Below are positions 44,056 to 53,243 of a DNA stretch of 64,000 bases, one piece after another. Every line of letters begins with the position of its first letter. Within the stretch, counting starts at the first letter, position 1. Both the position numbers and the translations under genes were made by a program. The stretch is taken from the NCBI RefSeq assembly GCF_028993555.1, contig NZ_CP118611.1, positions 986,001 to 1,050,000 on the forward strand, written 5' to 3'. The DNA is from Ensifer adhaerens. Lineage in GTDB: Bacteria > Pseudomonadota > Alphaproteobacteria > Rhizobiales > Rhizobiaceae. Below the pieces are notes generated by a model. That model was not told the origin of the DNA, made no database searches, and worked only from the letters and a program-made list of their open reading frames with translations.

Positions 44056-45618
44056 ATGAAACTGAGAAAGCATCTCCTCGCGGGGTTGGCATTTACCTTC
44101 CTTGCATCCTCCGCATCCGCGGAAACGCTGCGCTGGGGAAGCCCGCGGGATATCTTCTCGCTCGACCCCTATTCCTACGGCAGCACCTCGAACCTCGCCT
44201 TTCTCAACCACGTCTATGAAGGCCTGACCCGCTATACCCCGGAGTTCAAGGTCGAGCCGGCGCTCGCCACCAGCTGGGAGATGGTTTCCGACAAGGTCTG
44301 GCGCTTCCATCTGCGCAAGGGCGTGAAGTTCCAGAACGGCGCCGATTTCAACGCTGACGACGTCGTCGCCTCCATGGCCCGCGTCAGCCACCCGACGTCA
44401 CCGCTGCGTGGCAACATCCCGGCCTACGTCTCGACCACCAAGGTGGACGACTATACGGTCGACATCGAAGTCAACTCGCCGAACCCGTTGTTCCTCAACG
44501 ACATGACCAACATCTTCATGTTCGACAAGGATTGGCTGATCGACAATAAGTCGGAGCTGCCGACGGACGTTGGCGCCAAGGTCGAAGGCTACGCCACCTA
44601 CAACACCAACGGTACTGGCCCGTTCAAGGTTGAGTCCCGTGTTCCCGACAGCAAGACCGTTCTCGTCAAGAACGACGGCTGGTGGGATACGCCGAAGCAC
44701 AATCTCGACCGCATCGAATTCATGCCGATCACCTCGGCAGCAACCCGCGTTGCAGCCCTGCTTTCGGGCGAAATCGACCTCACCGATGGCGCCCCGGTAC
44801 AGGATCTGGAGCGCCTGAAGAGCGCGCCAGAGATCAAGGTCATCGAGCGCACCGACCTGCGCACCGTGCATATGGTCTTCAACCGCCATGAAACCTTCGC
44901 CGATGGCCGCGAGAACTTCTTCAACAACATCAAGGTGCGTCAGGCGATCGACCATGCGATCGACCGTCAGCTCATCTTCAAGCGGGTGATGCGCGGCAAG
45001 TCACATGTCGCAGGCACCATGGTCGCGCCTGAGATCCCCGGCTACAGCGCCGAGCTCGACGTGCCGACCGCCTACGATCCGGAACTCTCCAAGAAGCTGC
45101 TCGAAGAGGCCGGCGCCGTCGGCAAGGAGTTCACGCTCGTCTGCATGAACGACGAAAGCGTCAACGAAGAAGATGTCTGCAGTGCGCTGGTCTCGATGCT
45201 GTCGCGCGTCGGTCTCAAGCCGACCCTCGATATCGGCCCACGTGCTGTGCAGGCGCCCAAGCGCGCCGGCGGCAAGTCCGATGCCTACATGATCGGCTGG
45301 GCCAACGAGCCGACGCTCGATGCCTATTCGATCCTGATTCAGGTTCTTTCGACCCGCGAAGGTGCGGCCGGTGTCGCCAACTACGGCGGCTGGTCCTACC
45401 CGGAACTCGACGCCATGGTGAAGAAGGCTGCGGTCGAGATGGATCACGACAAGCGTCTGGCGATCGAAACCGAAGCGCTGAAGTTCGCCAAGGACGAGGT
45501 CATCATGATCCCGCTTCACCAGCAGCCGATGGCCTGGGCGATGTCCAAGAACGCGACGGATGTGACCATCCGTGCCGACAACAAGCCGCGCCACTGGCTG
45601 ACGCGTATCGGCGATTGA
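44056..45618 (+). CDS. Oligopeptide/nickel-type ABC substrate-binding protein
   Basis: 520 residues of the SBP_bac_5 family. Signal peptide MKLRKHLLAGLAFTFLASSASA, then ETLRWGSPRDIFSLDPYSYGS, VYEGLTRYTPEFKVEPALATSWE and RFHLRKGVKFQNGADFNADDV, all family blocks. The ligand is not readable, but two amidohydrolases encoded in the same operon suggest a cyclic amide, heterocycle or peptide-like compound. Probably controlled by the GntR protein at 54281. Confidence 0.92.
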   Translation: MKLRKHLLAGLAFTFLASSASAETLRWGSPRDIFSLDPYSYGSTSNLAFLNHVYEGLTRYTPEFKVEPALATSWEMVSDKVWRFHLRKGVKFQNGADFNADDVVASMARVSHPTSPLRGNIPAYVSTTKVDDYTVDIEVNSPNPLFLNDMTNIFMFDKDWLIDNKSELPTDVGAKVEGYATYNTNGTGPFKVESRVPDSKTVLVKNDGWWDTPKHNLDRIEFMPITSAATRVAALLSGEIDLTDGAPVQDLERLKSAPEIKVIERTDLRTVHMVFNRHETFADGRENFFNNIKVRQAIDHAIDRQLIFKRVMRGKSHVAGTMVAPEIPGYSAELDVPTAYDPELSKKLLEEAGAVGKEFTLVCMNDESVNEEDVCSALVSMLSRVGLKPTLDIGPRAVQAPKRAGGKSDAYMIGWANEPTLDAYSILIQVLSTREGAAGVANYGGWSYPELDAMVKKAAVEMDHDKRLAIETEALKFAKDEVIMIPLHQQPMAWAMSKNATDVTIRADNKPRHWLTRIGD

Positions 45619-45626
45619 GTTTCCTT

Positions 45627-45654
45627 GCCCCGGCGGAGCGTGCTCTGCCGGGGC
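45627..45654. other. Stem-loop after substrate-binding gene
   Basis: GCCCCGGC and GCCGGGGC flank an inner GAGC/GCTC pair, making a 28-nt nested hairpin starting 8 bp after the binding-protein stop and ending 22 bp before the permease. Without a T-run it probably protects the upstream message. Confidence 0.65.
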
Positions 45655-45676
45655 TCCTCATTCTGCGAGAAACCCA

Positions 45677-46648
45677 ATGATTGTCTTTCTCATCAAGCGG
45701 CTGGCCAACGCCGTGCTGGTCATGCTCGCCGTAGCGCTGCTCGCTTTCTTGATCTTCCGCTTCGCCGGCGATCCGGTCGAGCTGATGGCCAACGAACAGA
45801 TGTCGCAGGCCGACCGCATCGAGCTGCGCGAAAAGCTTGGGCTGAACGATTCCTTCCTGACCCAGTTCAGCCGCTTCGTCGTCAACGCCGCACAGGGCGA
45901 TTTCGGTATCAGCTACCGCAACGGCCAGGACGTGATGAAGCTCATTGCCGAGCGTTTCCCGGCGACTATGGAGCTGGCGCTGGTCGCAACCGTGCTGTCG
46001 CTCCTGATCGGTATACCGCTTGGCGTCATCACCGCGATCAACCGAGGGCGATGGTACTCGGAGGGCCTGCAGTTCGTCAGCATTATCGGCGTCTCCTTGC
46101 CGAGCTTCGTCGTCGGTATCCTTTTGATCCTGGTCTTTGCCGTCACCTTGGGCCTCGTGCCGGCCTTCGGTCGCGGCGATGTCGTCCAGCTCGGCTGGTG
46201 GAGCACCGGCCTGTTGACCGCTTCCGGTCGCGCGTCGCTGCTTCTGCCGTCGCTTGCGCTCGCCCTTTACCAGATCACCCTGGTGATGCGCCTTGTGCGC
46301 GCCGAGATGATGGAGGTGCTGCGCTCCGACTTCGTCAAGTTCGCACGCGCCCGCGGCGTGCCGCGCTGGCGGATCTACTTCCGGCACGCGCTCAGAAACT
46401 GTCTGATGCCTGTCGTCACCATGACGGCGATGAACTTCGGCTCGCTGATCGCCTTTGCGCTGATCACCGAAACCGTCTTCCAGTGGCCAGGCATGGGCAT
46501 GCTTTTCATCCAGGCGGTGACCTTCCTCGATATGCCTGTCATGGCGGGGTATCTCTGCATCGTCTCCTTCATCTTCGTCACGCTCAACACGCTCGTCGAC
46601 ATCGCCTATGCGGTCATCGACCCGCGGCTGCGCGACGCCACCCGCTGA
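45677..46648 (+). CDS. ABC transporter permease (DppB-like)
   Basis: 323 residues, start MIVFLIKRLANAVLVMLAVALL. About six hydrophobic segments; the coupling loop is RSDFVKFARARGVPRWRIYFRH near residues 215-236. The RFAGDPVELM stretch stands where DppB proteins have their N-terminal periplasmic loop. Ten bp before the next permease. Confidence 0.92.
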   Translation: MIVFLIKRLANAVLVMLAVALLAFLIFRFAGDPVELMANEQMSQADRIELREKLGLNDSFLTQFSRFVVNAAQGDFGISYRNGQDVMKLIAERFPATMELALVATVLSLLIGIPLGVITAINRGRWYSEGLQFVSIIGVSLPSFVVGILLILVFAVTLGLVPAFGRGDVVQLGWWSTGLLTASGRASLLLPSLALALYQITLVMRLVRAEMMEVLRSDFVKFARARGVPRWRIYFRHALRNCLMPVVTMTAMNFGSLIAFALITETVFQWPGMGMLFIQAVTFLDMPVMAGYLCIVSFIFVTLNTLVDIAYAVIDPRLRDATR

Positions 46649-46658
46649 GGTCGCTGCC

Positions 46659-47609
46659 ATGACAGATCACGTCCAGCAATCCACACCACCGCGCCAGCCC
46701 TCCAGGCTAACCCGCTGGCGCCAGAGCGACCTGTGGTGGTCCTTCACCCACAAGCCTTCGGCAATCATTGGGGCGGTCATCCTCACCTTTCTGATCGTGA
46801 CCGCCTTTGCCGCACCGCTGATCGCGCCGCAAAATCCCTTCGATCCGGCCCAGCTCGAGCTCTGGAATTCAGAGCTGCCGCCAATCTGGGAAGCCGATGG
46901 CCAATGGCCCTATGTGCTTGGCACCGACACCCAAGGGCGCGACATGCTCTCGGCCATTCTTTATGGCTCGCGTATCTCGATCCTGATCGGCGTCGCTTCG
47001 GTCGTGCTGTCGCTCGCCGTGGGCCTCAGCCTCGGCCTCGTCGCCGGCTATTTCGGCCGGTTCATCGACAACTTGCTGATGCGTATCGGTGATGTGCTTC
47101 TGTCGATCCCGACCATCCTGATCGCCATCCTCGTCAGCGCGGTCGCCCGCCAGATGTTGCCGCCCGAACTTCGGGATGTCGGCTCGGCTGCGGTTCTGGT
47201 ACTGGCGATCACACTCAGCGCCTGGGTGCAATATGCCCGCACCGTGCGTGCCCAAACGATCGTCGAACGTGGCAAGGAATATGTGCAGGCGGCGCGTCTT
47301 TTGAAGACGCCGGCGCGACGCATCATGCTGAAGCACATCCTGCCGAACACGCTGACGCCGATCATGGTCGCCGCCACGCTGAACTTCGGCATGGCAATCC
47401 TGACGGAGGCGACGCTCTCCTTCCTCGGCATCGGCATGCCGCCGAGCCAGCCGAGCCTTGGAACGCTGATCCGCCTCGGCAACCAGTTCCTGTTCTCGGG
47501 CATCTGGTGGGTCGTGCTCTTCCCCGTCGTCCAGCTTTGCCTTCTCGTGGTCTCCGTCAACCTGCTCGGTGACTGGCTGCGCGATGCGCTCAATCCGAAA
47601 TTGAGGTGA
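46659..47609 (+). CDS. ABC transporter permease (DppC-like)
   Basis: 316 residues from MTDHVQQSTPPRQ at 46659. The first membrane helix (SAIIGAVILTFLIVTAFAAPLIAPQ) is followed by YVLGTDTQGRDMLSAILYGSR, the conserved DppC block, and the coupling loop is GKEYVQAARLLKTPARRIMLKH. Followed almost immediately by the first amidohydrolase gene. Confidence 0.92.
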   Translation: MTDHVQQSTPPRQPSRLTRWRQSDLWWSFTHKPSAIIGAVILTFLIVTAFAAPLIAPQNPFDPAQLELWNSELPPIWEADGQWPYVLGTDTQGRDMLSAILYGSRISILIGVASVVLSLAVGLSLGLVAGYFGRFIDNLLMRIGDVLLSIPTILIAILVSAVARQMLPPELRDVGSAAVLVLAITLSAWVQYARTVRAQTIVERGKEYVQAARLLKTPARRIMLKHILPNTLTPIMVAATLNFGMAILTEATLSFLGIGMPPSQPSLGTLIRLGNQFLFSGIWWVVLFPVVQLCLLVVSVNLLGDWLRDALNPKLR

Positions 47610-47612
47610 ATG

Positions 47613-48806
47613 ATGTCCAATCTCCTGATCCGTAACGTCAGGCCCAACGCCGGCAAAGCGACCGACGTTCTCGTGCGCAACGGCAAGATTGCAGCCTTCG
47701 GCAAGGGTCTCGTAGCCGATGGCGTGGCAACGGAAGACGGCAACGGCCATATCGTGATCTCCGGTCTTGTCGAGGCCCACACCCATCTCGACAAGTCCGT
47801 CTGGGGCATGCCCTGGCATGTGAACGCCAAGTCTGCGACGCTGCGCGAACGCATCGACTTCGAACGCGAGCAGCGGCTTGAAATCGGTATCGACCCGCAC
47901 CGCCAGTCCATGCGTCAGGCCGTCATGCTCGCCGCCAACGGTTCGAGCCACATCCGCAGCCACGTCGACATCGACACGACCCACGGCCTCAGGCTGATGG
48001 AAGGCATCCTCGAGACCCGCAGGGTGCTCAAAGATGTGATCGATATCGAGATCGTCGCCTTCCCGCAGTCGGGTCTCGTCACCCGCCCGGGAACGATCGA
48101 ACTGCTCGACCAGGCTCTGAGCAACGGCGCGGAAGTCCTTGGCGGCATTGATCCATGCGGCATCGACCGCGACCCGAAGGGGCACCTCGACGCGATCTTT
48201 GGCCTTGCCGGCAAACATGGAAAGCCGATCGACATTCATCTGCACGAGCAAGGGGAACTGGGCGCCTTCAGTATGGAAATGATGTTCGAGCGCATCCGCG
48301 CGCTCGGCATGCAGGGCAAGGTAGCGATCAGCCATGCTTTCGCGCTCGGAGCGCCGGACTACCTCCGTGTCGGCGGCCTGATCGAGCAGATCGCCGAACT
48401 TGACATTCGCATCATCACGACCGGTTCGCCGTCCTCGACCGTGCCGTCGATCCTTCGGTTGAAGGAAGCCGGCGTCAAGGTTGCCGCCGGCTGCGACGGT
48501 ATCCGCGACACCTGGGGCCCCTGGGGGCAGCCCGACATGATGGATCGTGTCCGCATCCTCGGCATGAAGAATGGCCTGCGCCGCGATGTCGATCTCGAAC
48601 ACGCGCTCTATGTCTGCTCCAAGGGCGGCGCCGATGTGATGGACATCGCCAACTACGGCCTTGAGATCGGCTGTGACGCCGATTTCACCCTGCTGACCGG
48701 CGAGACGCTGGCCCATGCCGTCGTCGATGTTGCGCCGCGGCCGCTGGTCGTGAAGCGCGGACGTGTGGTCGCCCGAAATGGAGTTGCGGAGGTAGCCATC
48801 CCATGA
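47613..48806 (+). CDS. Cytosine-deaminase-type amidohydrolase
   Basis: 397 residues from MSNLLIRNVRPNAG (ATG at 47613, with GAGG 6 bp upstream; the ATG at 47610 is too close). The TIM-barrel metal site is complete: HTH at 56-58 in VEAHTHLDKSVWG, the later His in IDIHLHEQGE and ISHAFALG, and the Asp in AGCDGIRDTWGPWG. The TWGPWG region resembles cytosine and creatinine deaminases and N-isopropylammelide hydrolase. It hydrolyses a C-N bond of a heterocycle, but the exact substrate is unknown. It lies inside the importer operon and overlaps the next gene by 4 bp. Confidence 0.88.
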   Translation: MSNLLIRNVRPNAGKATDVLVRNGKIAAFGKGLVADGVATEDGNGHIVISGLVEAHTHLDKSVWGMPWHVNAKSATLRERIDFEREQRLEIGIDPHRQSMRQAVMLAANGSSHIRSHVDIDTTHGLRLMEGILETRRVLKDVIDIEIVAFPQSGLVTRPGTIELLDQALSNGAEVLGGIDPCGIDRDPKGHLDAIFGLAGKHGKPIDIHLHEQGELGAFSMEMMFERIRALGMQGKVAISHAFALGAPDYLRVGGLIEQIAELDIRIITTGSPSSTVPSILRLKEAGVKVAAGCDGIRDTWGPWGQPDMMDRVRILGMKNGLRRDVDLEHALYVCSKGGADVMDIANYGLEIGCDADFTLLTGETLAHAVVDVAPRPLVVKRGRVVARNGVAEVAIP

Positions 48807-50287
48807 ACAGCATCAAGGAATTGAAGCTCGGCCAACGGGCCGAGGGGCGCACGCTCTTAACGGCCCAGTGGGTGCTCGGCCACCGCGACGGTTCGCACCG
48901 GCTGATCCCGAACGGTGAGGTCGTGATCGAGGGCGGCGCGCTGCTTTATGTCGGGCCGCGCTTCGAAGGCGAGGTAGCCCGGCGGATCGATCTCGGCGCG
49001 GCAATGATCAGCCCCGGCCTCATCGACCTCGATGCGCTCTCGGATCTCGACACTACCGTGCTGTCGATCGACCATCAGCCCGGCTGGGCCAAGGGTCGTG
49101 TCTGGCCGCGCTCCTATATCGAGCGCGGGCCGTACGAGATGTACACGCAGGAGGAACTGGCGTTCCAGAAGCGCTTTGCCTTCGCCCAGCTCCTCCTGAA
49201 CGGCATCACCACGGCCGCGCCGATCGCTTCGCTCTTCTATCGCGAGTGGGGCGAAACGGTCGCGGAATTCGCGGCCGCATCGGATGCGGCTGGCGATCTC
49301 GGGCTGCGCGTCTATCTGAGCCCGGCCTATCGCGCCGGCGGCATGATGGTCACGGCACCTGGCCAGCTCGAAGCAATCTTCGACGAGGCAAGGGGCCTGA
49401 AGGGTCTCGACGATGCCATCGGCTTCATTCGTGAGCACGAAGGGCGCCACGGTGGCCTGGTCAAGGGTCTCCTGGCACCGGACCGTGTGGAAACCTGCAC
49501 CGAGAAGCTGCTCGTCCGCACGGCAGATGCGGCCCGCGAGCTTGATTGCCCGATCCGCCTGCATGCCGCACAGGGCACGATGGAGGTCGATACCGTTCGC
49601 CGCCTTCATAACAAGACGGCGCCGGAATGGTTGGCGAGCTTCGGGTTCCTCAGCGATCGGCTGATCGCGCCGCACGCGACCCAGGCAACCGACAATGATC
49701 TGCGCCTCTATGCGCAGAACGGCGTCAGCATCGTCCACTGCCCGCTGGTCTCAGCCCGTGGCGGCAGTACGTTGAACTCGTTCCGCTCCGTCAAGGCCCG
49801 CGGCGTCAACATAGCGATGGGCACCGACACGACGCCGCCGGACATGCTGATGAACCTGCTGGTCGGCCTGATCACCTGCCGCGTCGTCGAAAGCGACGCC
49901 AGTGCTGTGAGTTGCGCCGATCTCTTCGATGCCGCGACCCTTGGCGGCGCCAAGGCCCTCGGCCGGTCGGACCTCGGCCGCCTGGAAGCGGGCGCCCGTG
50001 CCGACATCGCCGTCTTCGATCTCATGGACCACCACATGGCGCCGGCGATCGATCCGATCACCACTCTGGTGGTCGGTGGTTCTGGACGCGTCACCAAGGC
50101 GGTCTTCGTCGATGGCCATCTGTCGATGCGCGACGGTGAGGTCGCAGGTTTCGACATGAACGCGGCGCGCGCAAAGGCGCAGGTGCAGTTCGATGGCCTG
50201 ATCGCCAAATACCCCGAAAGAAGCTTCGGTCACCCGCCGGTCAGCGAGATCTTCCCGCCGAGCTACCCTCTGGAGGTACAGCGATGA
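48803..50287 (+). CDS. Atypical AtzB/SsnA-like amidohydrolase lacking the HxH motif
   Basis: 494 residues. The C-terminal three quarters match amidohydrolases: IRLHAAQGTMEV, SDRLIAPHATQATDNDL, IVHCPLVSARGGSTLNSF and IAMGTDTTPPDM, keeping the later His, His and Asp metal ligands. At the N-terminal position, where the family has xDxHxH, it reads ISPGLIDLDALSDLD (residues 69-83), with no histidine. It may bind a single metal, use other residues or be non-catalytic. It is encoded directly after a complete amidohydrolase and before two importer ATPases, with 4-bp overlaps on both sides. Confidence 0.85.
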   Translation: MNSIKELKLGQRAEGRTLLTAQWVLGHRDGSHRLIPNGEVVIEGGALLYVGPRFEGEVARRIDLGAAMISPGLIDLDALSDLDTTVLSIDHQPGWAKGRVWPRSYIERGPYEMYTQEELAFQKRFAFAQLLLNGITTAAPIASLFYREWGETVAEFAAASDAAGDLGLRVYLSPAYRAGGMMVTAPGQLEAIFDEARGLKGLDDAIGFIREHEGRHGGLVKGLLAPDRVETCTEKLLVRTADAARELDCPIRLHAAQGTMEVDTVRRLHNKTAPEWLASFGFLSDRLIAPHATQATDNDLRLYAQNGVSIVHCPLVSARGGSTLNSFRSVKARGVNIAMGTDTTPPDMLMNLLVGLITCRVVESDASAVSCADLFDAATLGGAKALGRSDLGRLEAGARADIAVFDLMDHHMAPAIDPITTLVVGGSGRVTKAVFVDGHLSMRDGEVAGFDMNAARAKAQVQFDGLIAKYPERSFGHPPVSEIFPPSYPLEVQR

Positions 50288-51270
50288 CGGAACATGCATC
50301 ATCGGCCGTGCTTGACGTGCGTGGCCTTTGCGTCGAATTCCCCGGGCGCCATGGAACAGTTCAGGCCCTTTCCGACGTCTCACTCAGCATCCGCCCGGGC
50401 GAGATCCTCGGCGTCGTTGGCGAGTCCGGCGCCGGCAAGTCGATGACCGGCCTTGCGGTTCAAGGGCTCCTGGAACCGCCGGGCCGCATCTCCGGCGGCG
50501 AGGTCTGGCTCGGCGAGCGCCGCATCGACCAGCTCGACGACAAGGCGATGCAGCATGTGCGTGGTCGGCAGATCGGCGCGATCTTCCAGGATCCGCTGAC
50601 CTCGCTCAACCCGCTCTTCACCATCGGGGCGCAGCTTGTCGAAACCATCCGACTTCACCTGAAGCTCTCCAGGGCCGATGCCAAGGCGCGCGCGATCCAG
50701 TTGTTGAAGGAGGTCGGCATTCCCGCCCCTGAGGCGCGCTACGATCACTACCCGCATCAGTTTTCGGGCGGCATGCGCCAGCGCGTCGTCATTGCGCTTG
50801 CGCTCGCCGCCGAGCCGAAGCTGATCATTGCAGACGAACCGACGACCGCGCTCGACGTCTCCATCCAGGCGCAGATCACCTCGCTGCTTCGCCGCCTTTG
50901 CGACGATCACGGTACCGCGGTCATGCTGGTCACCCACGATATGGGCGTCATCGCAGAGACGGCCGACCGTGTCGCGGTCATGTATGCCGGACGGCTGGTC
51001 GAGATCGGTCCGGTCGGCGATGTCATCAAGAATGCGCGCCACCCCTATACCCGCGGCCTGATGGGCTCGATCCCGGCACTCGGGCGTCGTGTCGAACGGC
51101 TGAACCAGATCGACGGCTCGATGCCGCGACTGAATGCGATCCCAGTCGGCTGCGCCTTCAACCCGCGTTGCCCGGAGGCGGGGCCGCGTTGCCGCAAGGA
51201 TCGTCCCGACCCGGCCCCGGTTGGCACTGGCGTCGCCGCTTGCTGGCTCAATGCAGGAGGAGTTCTATGA
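50284..51270 (+). CDS. ABC transporter ATPase (DppD/OppD-like)
   Basis: 328 residues. Walker [10 protein letters not shown] near residue 46, signature [16 protein letters not shown] near 161, Walker [13 protein letters not shown] near 180. The Walker A ends in Ser-Met rather than Ser-Thr, which is tolerated in OppD proteins. The C-terminal CxxxxxxxxC region ([16 protein letters not shown]) is the iron-sulfur/oligopeptide C-terminal motif of this subunit. Overlaps both neighbours by 4 bp. Confidence 0.92.
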   Translation: MTEHASSAVLDVRGLCVEFPGRHGTVQALSDVSLSIRPGEILGVVGESGAGKSMTGLAVQGLLEPPGRISGGEVWLGERRIDQLDDKAMQHVRGRQIGAIFQDPLTSLNPLFTIGAQLVETIRLHLKLSRADAKARAIQLLKEVGIPAPEARYDHYPHQFSGGMRQRVVIALALAAEPKLIIADEPTTALDVSIQAQITSLLRRLCDDHGTAVMLVTHDMGVIAETADRVAVMYAGRLVEIGPVGDVIKNARHPYTRGLMGSIPALGRRVERLNQIDGSMPRLNAIPVGCAFNPRCPEAGPRCRKDRPDPAPVGTGVAACWLNAGGVL

Positions 51271-52247
51271 GTGATGCCCTGACGGTCAACGACCTGACCT
51301 GCAACTTCGATGTTTCAGCGCCCTGGCTCAACCGTGTGATCGAACGCAAGCCGCAGCAGTTCCTGCGGGCGGTGGACGACATCAGCTTCAGTGTGCCGAT
51401 GGGCGGCTGTCTGAGCCTCGTCGGCGAATCCGGTTGCGGCAAGTCGACGGTCGCGCGGCTGGTCACCGGTCTCTATCGACCGAGCGAAGGCGAGGTGCGG
51501 TTTGCGCCGGGCAAGAACGGTGAGCCGCTTTCGGCTCAGATGATCTTTCAGGATCCCTATGCGAGCCTCAATCCGCGCTGGCGGGTGCGCAACATCATCG
51601 CCGAGCCGCTGCGCGAATTGAAGCTCCGCAATTCGGAAGCCGAAATCATGGAGCGTGTCGCCGACCTGCTGACCATCGTCGGCTTAGCACCTTCGGACGG
51701 CGCCAAGTTCCCGCACGAATTCTCCGGTGGCCAACGCCAGCGCATATCGATCGCGCGGGCGCTTGCCGGCGAGCCGGAGTTCCTCGTCTGCGACGAACCG
51801 ACCTCGGCACTCGACGTTTCGGTCCAGGCGCAGATCCTCAACCTCATGCGCAAACTGCAGGACGAGATGGGGCTGACCTATCTGTTCATCAGCCACGACA
51901 TGAGCGTGGTGCGTCATATGTCGGACCGTATCGCGGTGATGTATCTCGGCCGTATCGTCGAAGAGGCGGACACCGAAACGCTCTTTGCCAACCCGCGGCA
52001 TCCCTATACGCAACTGCTGCTGGAGACGATCCCCGACATTACCCATCCGAAGCGCGGGCGCAGCGTTGCCGCAAGCGAAGTGCCAAGCCCGCTGAACCCA
52101 CCATCTGGCTGCACCTTCCATCCACGCTGCCCCTTTGCCGACCAGCGCTGCAAGAGCGAGCGGCCCGAAATGCGCAATTTCGCCGATGGTTCACGTGCCG
52201 CCTGCCACCGTATCGAAGAAACGGTGAAGGCGATTCACGCCGCCTGA
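51267..52247 (+). CDS. ABC transporter ATPase (DppF/OppF-like)
   Basis: 326 residues from [15 protein letters not shown] at 51267, with AGGAGGAG upstream; the frame is open earlier inside the previous gene. Walker A GESGCGKST near residue 57, signature FSGGQRQRISIARALAG near 153, Walker B FLVCDEPTSALD near 173, and the C-terminal CTFHPRCPFADQRC. It ends the importer operon; an intrinsic terminator follows. Confidence 0.93.
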   Translation: MSDALTVNDLTCNFDVSAPWLNRVIERKPQQFLRAVDDISFSVPMGGCLSLVGESGCGKSTVARLVTGLYRPSEGEVRFAPGKNGEPLSAQMIFQDPYASLNPRWRVRNIIAEPLRELKLRNSEAEIMERVADLLTIVGLAPSDGAKFPHEFSGGQRQRISIARALAGEPEFLVCDEPTSALDVSVQAQILNLMRKLQDEMGLTYLFISHDMSVVRHMSDRIAVMYLGRIVEEADTETLFANPRHPYTQLLLETIPDITHPKRGRSVAASEVPSPLNPPSGCTFHPRCPFADQRCKSERPEMRNFADGSRAACHRIEETVKAIHAA

Positions 52248-52276
52248 TACATTTAACTTAGTTCCCTGAAGCCTTG

Positions 52277-52311
52277 GGCTCCGTGTCGTACCAGTCGCGG
52301 AGCCTCTTTTT
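52277..52311 (+). terminator. Intrinsic terminator of the importer operon
   Basis: GGCTCCG and CGGAGCC form a 7-bp stem with a 14-nt loop, followed by TCTTTTT. It lies 30 bp after the last ATPase stop. Confidence 0.8.
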
Positions 52312-52526
52312 CGGCCGCTGTTCAAGCGTGCCGTTTGGCGGACGAACGCGTTTCGCATCCCTGTCGTCAGGTGAATGCTACGGTGCTAACCGGAATTCAA
52401 CGAAATAGACCGATGACCATTTCCGGGCTTCGACACTCACGTTAGGGTAGGGAGCCGAATGCCGAGCTGCACTCCGTTTGTGGGCGCTCGGTTGGGATCG
52501 AATGCGTTGATTTGAAGAGTTGGCTT

Positions 52527-53177
52527 ATGAACACGACCTCCGACACCGATTTCCCCGTCCTCAATGCCGTTGAAGCCCGCATTCTCGGCTGCTTGATCGA
52601 GAAGAAGGAAACGACGCCCGACGTCTACCCGCTGACGCTCAATTCGGCACATGCGGCTGCCAATCAGAAGACGGCCCGTGATCCCGTGATGGCGGTCGAG
52701 CAGGTGGACGTTCACCGCGCGCTCTCGTCATTGGCGCAGAAGGGTTTGGTCCGCCAGGCGTTTGCGTCACGGGTCGAGCGCTACGAGCACCTGGCAGCCA
52801 ACCGTTTCTCGCTGACATCGCCGCAGATCGTCATGCTGGGCCTTCTGCTTCTTCGCGGTCCGCAAACGGCTTACGAGCTCTGGGCGCGCAGCGAGCGCAT
52901 GGCGCGGTTCTCCTCGATCGAGGAACTGAAGGACAATCTCGATCTGATGATGGGCCGCCGGCCGCCACTGATCGTTCAACTGAACCGGGGCGCCGGCCAG
53001 CGTGAAGACCGCTTCGCACATCTGCTGTGCGGCGAAGTCGAGCAGCCGACTGCCGAGAGAGTGGCGATGTCTTCGGCGCCGAGCGGCTCGGCGCTCTCCG
53101 CCCTCGAGGAACGACTGGAAGCGCTCGAGCAGAAGGTTGCAACGCTGCAGGAGCAGCTTGACGCCTTGTTGAACTGA
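52527..53177 (+). CDS. YceH/DUF480 family protein
   Basis: 216 residues from MNTTSDTDFPVLNAVEARILG (ATG 52527). It shows the two winged-helix-like repeats of the family: LGCLIEKKETTPDVYPLTLNSAHAAANQK near residues 20-48 and SPQIVMLGLLLLRGPQTAYELW near 100-121. A C-terminal coiled coil (ALEERLEALEQKVATLQEQLD) closes it. YceH proteins are widespread and of unknown function. It is probably unrelated to the importer genes. Confidence 0.9.
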   Translation: MNTTSDTDFPVLNAVEARILGCLIEKKETTPDVYPLTLNSAHAAANQKTARDPVMAVEQVDVHRALSSLAQKGLVRQAFASRVERYEHLAANRFSLTSPQIVMLGLLLLRGPQTAYELWARSERMARFSSIEELKDNLDLMMGRRPPLIVQLNRGAGQREDRFAHLLCGEVEQPTAERVAMSSAPSGSALSALEERLEALEQKVATLQEQLDALLN

Positions 53178-53243
53178 ACCAGTTGCCCCGCTTCATCGAG
53201 GCCCATCGGACGGGTTGCTCCCGGTGGCCGTTCGGCTTGAGAT

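Noticed and set aside
45503..46660. 385-codon minus-strand frame
   Set aside because: Antisense to a complete permease gene, rich in Arg, Asp, Glu and His without domain signals; a shadow of codon bias.
46869..48716. 615-codon open frame on the minus strand
   Set aside because: It lies antisense to the DppC-like permease and the first amidohydrolase, both with strong family motifs; its translation has no recognisable domain and a charge-rich, low-complexity look typical of GC-rich shadow frames.
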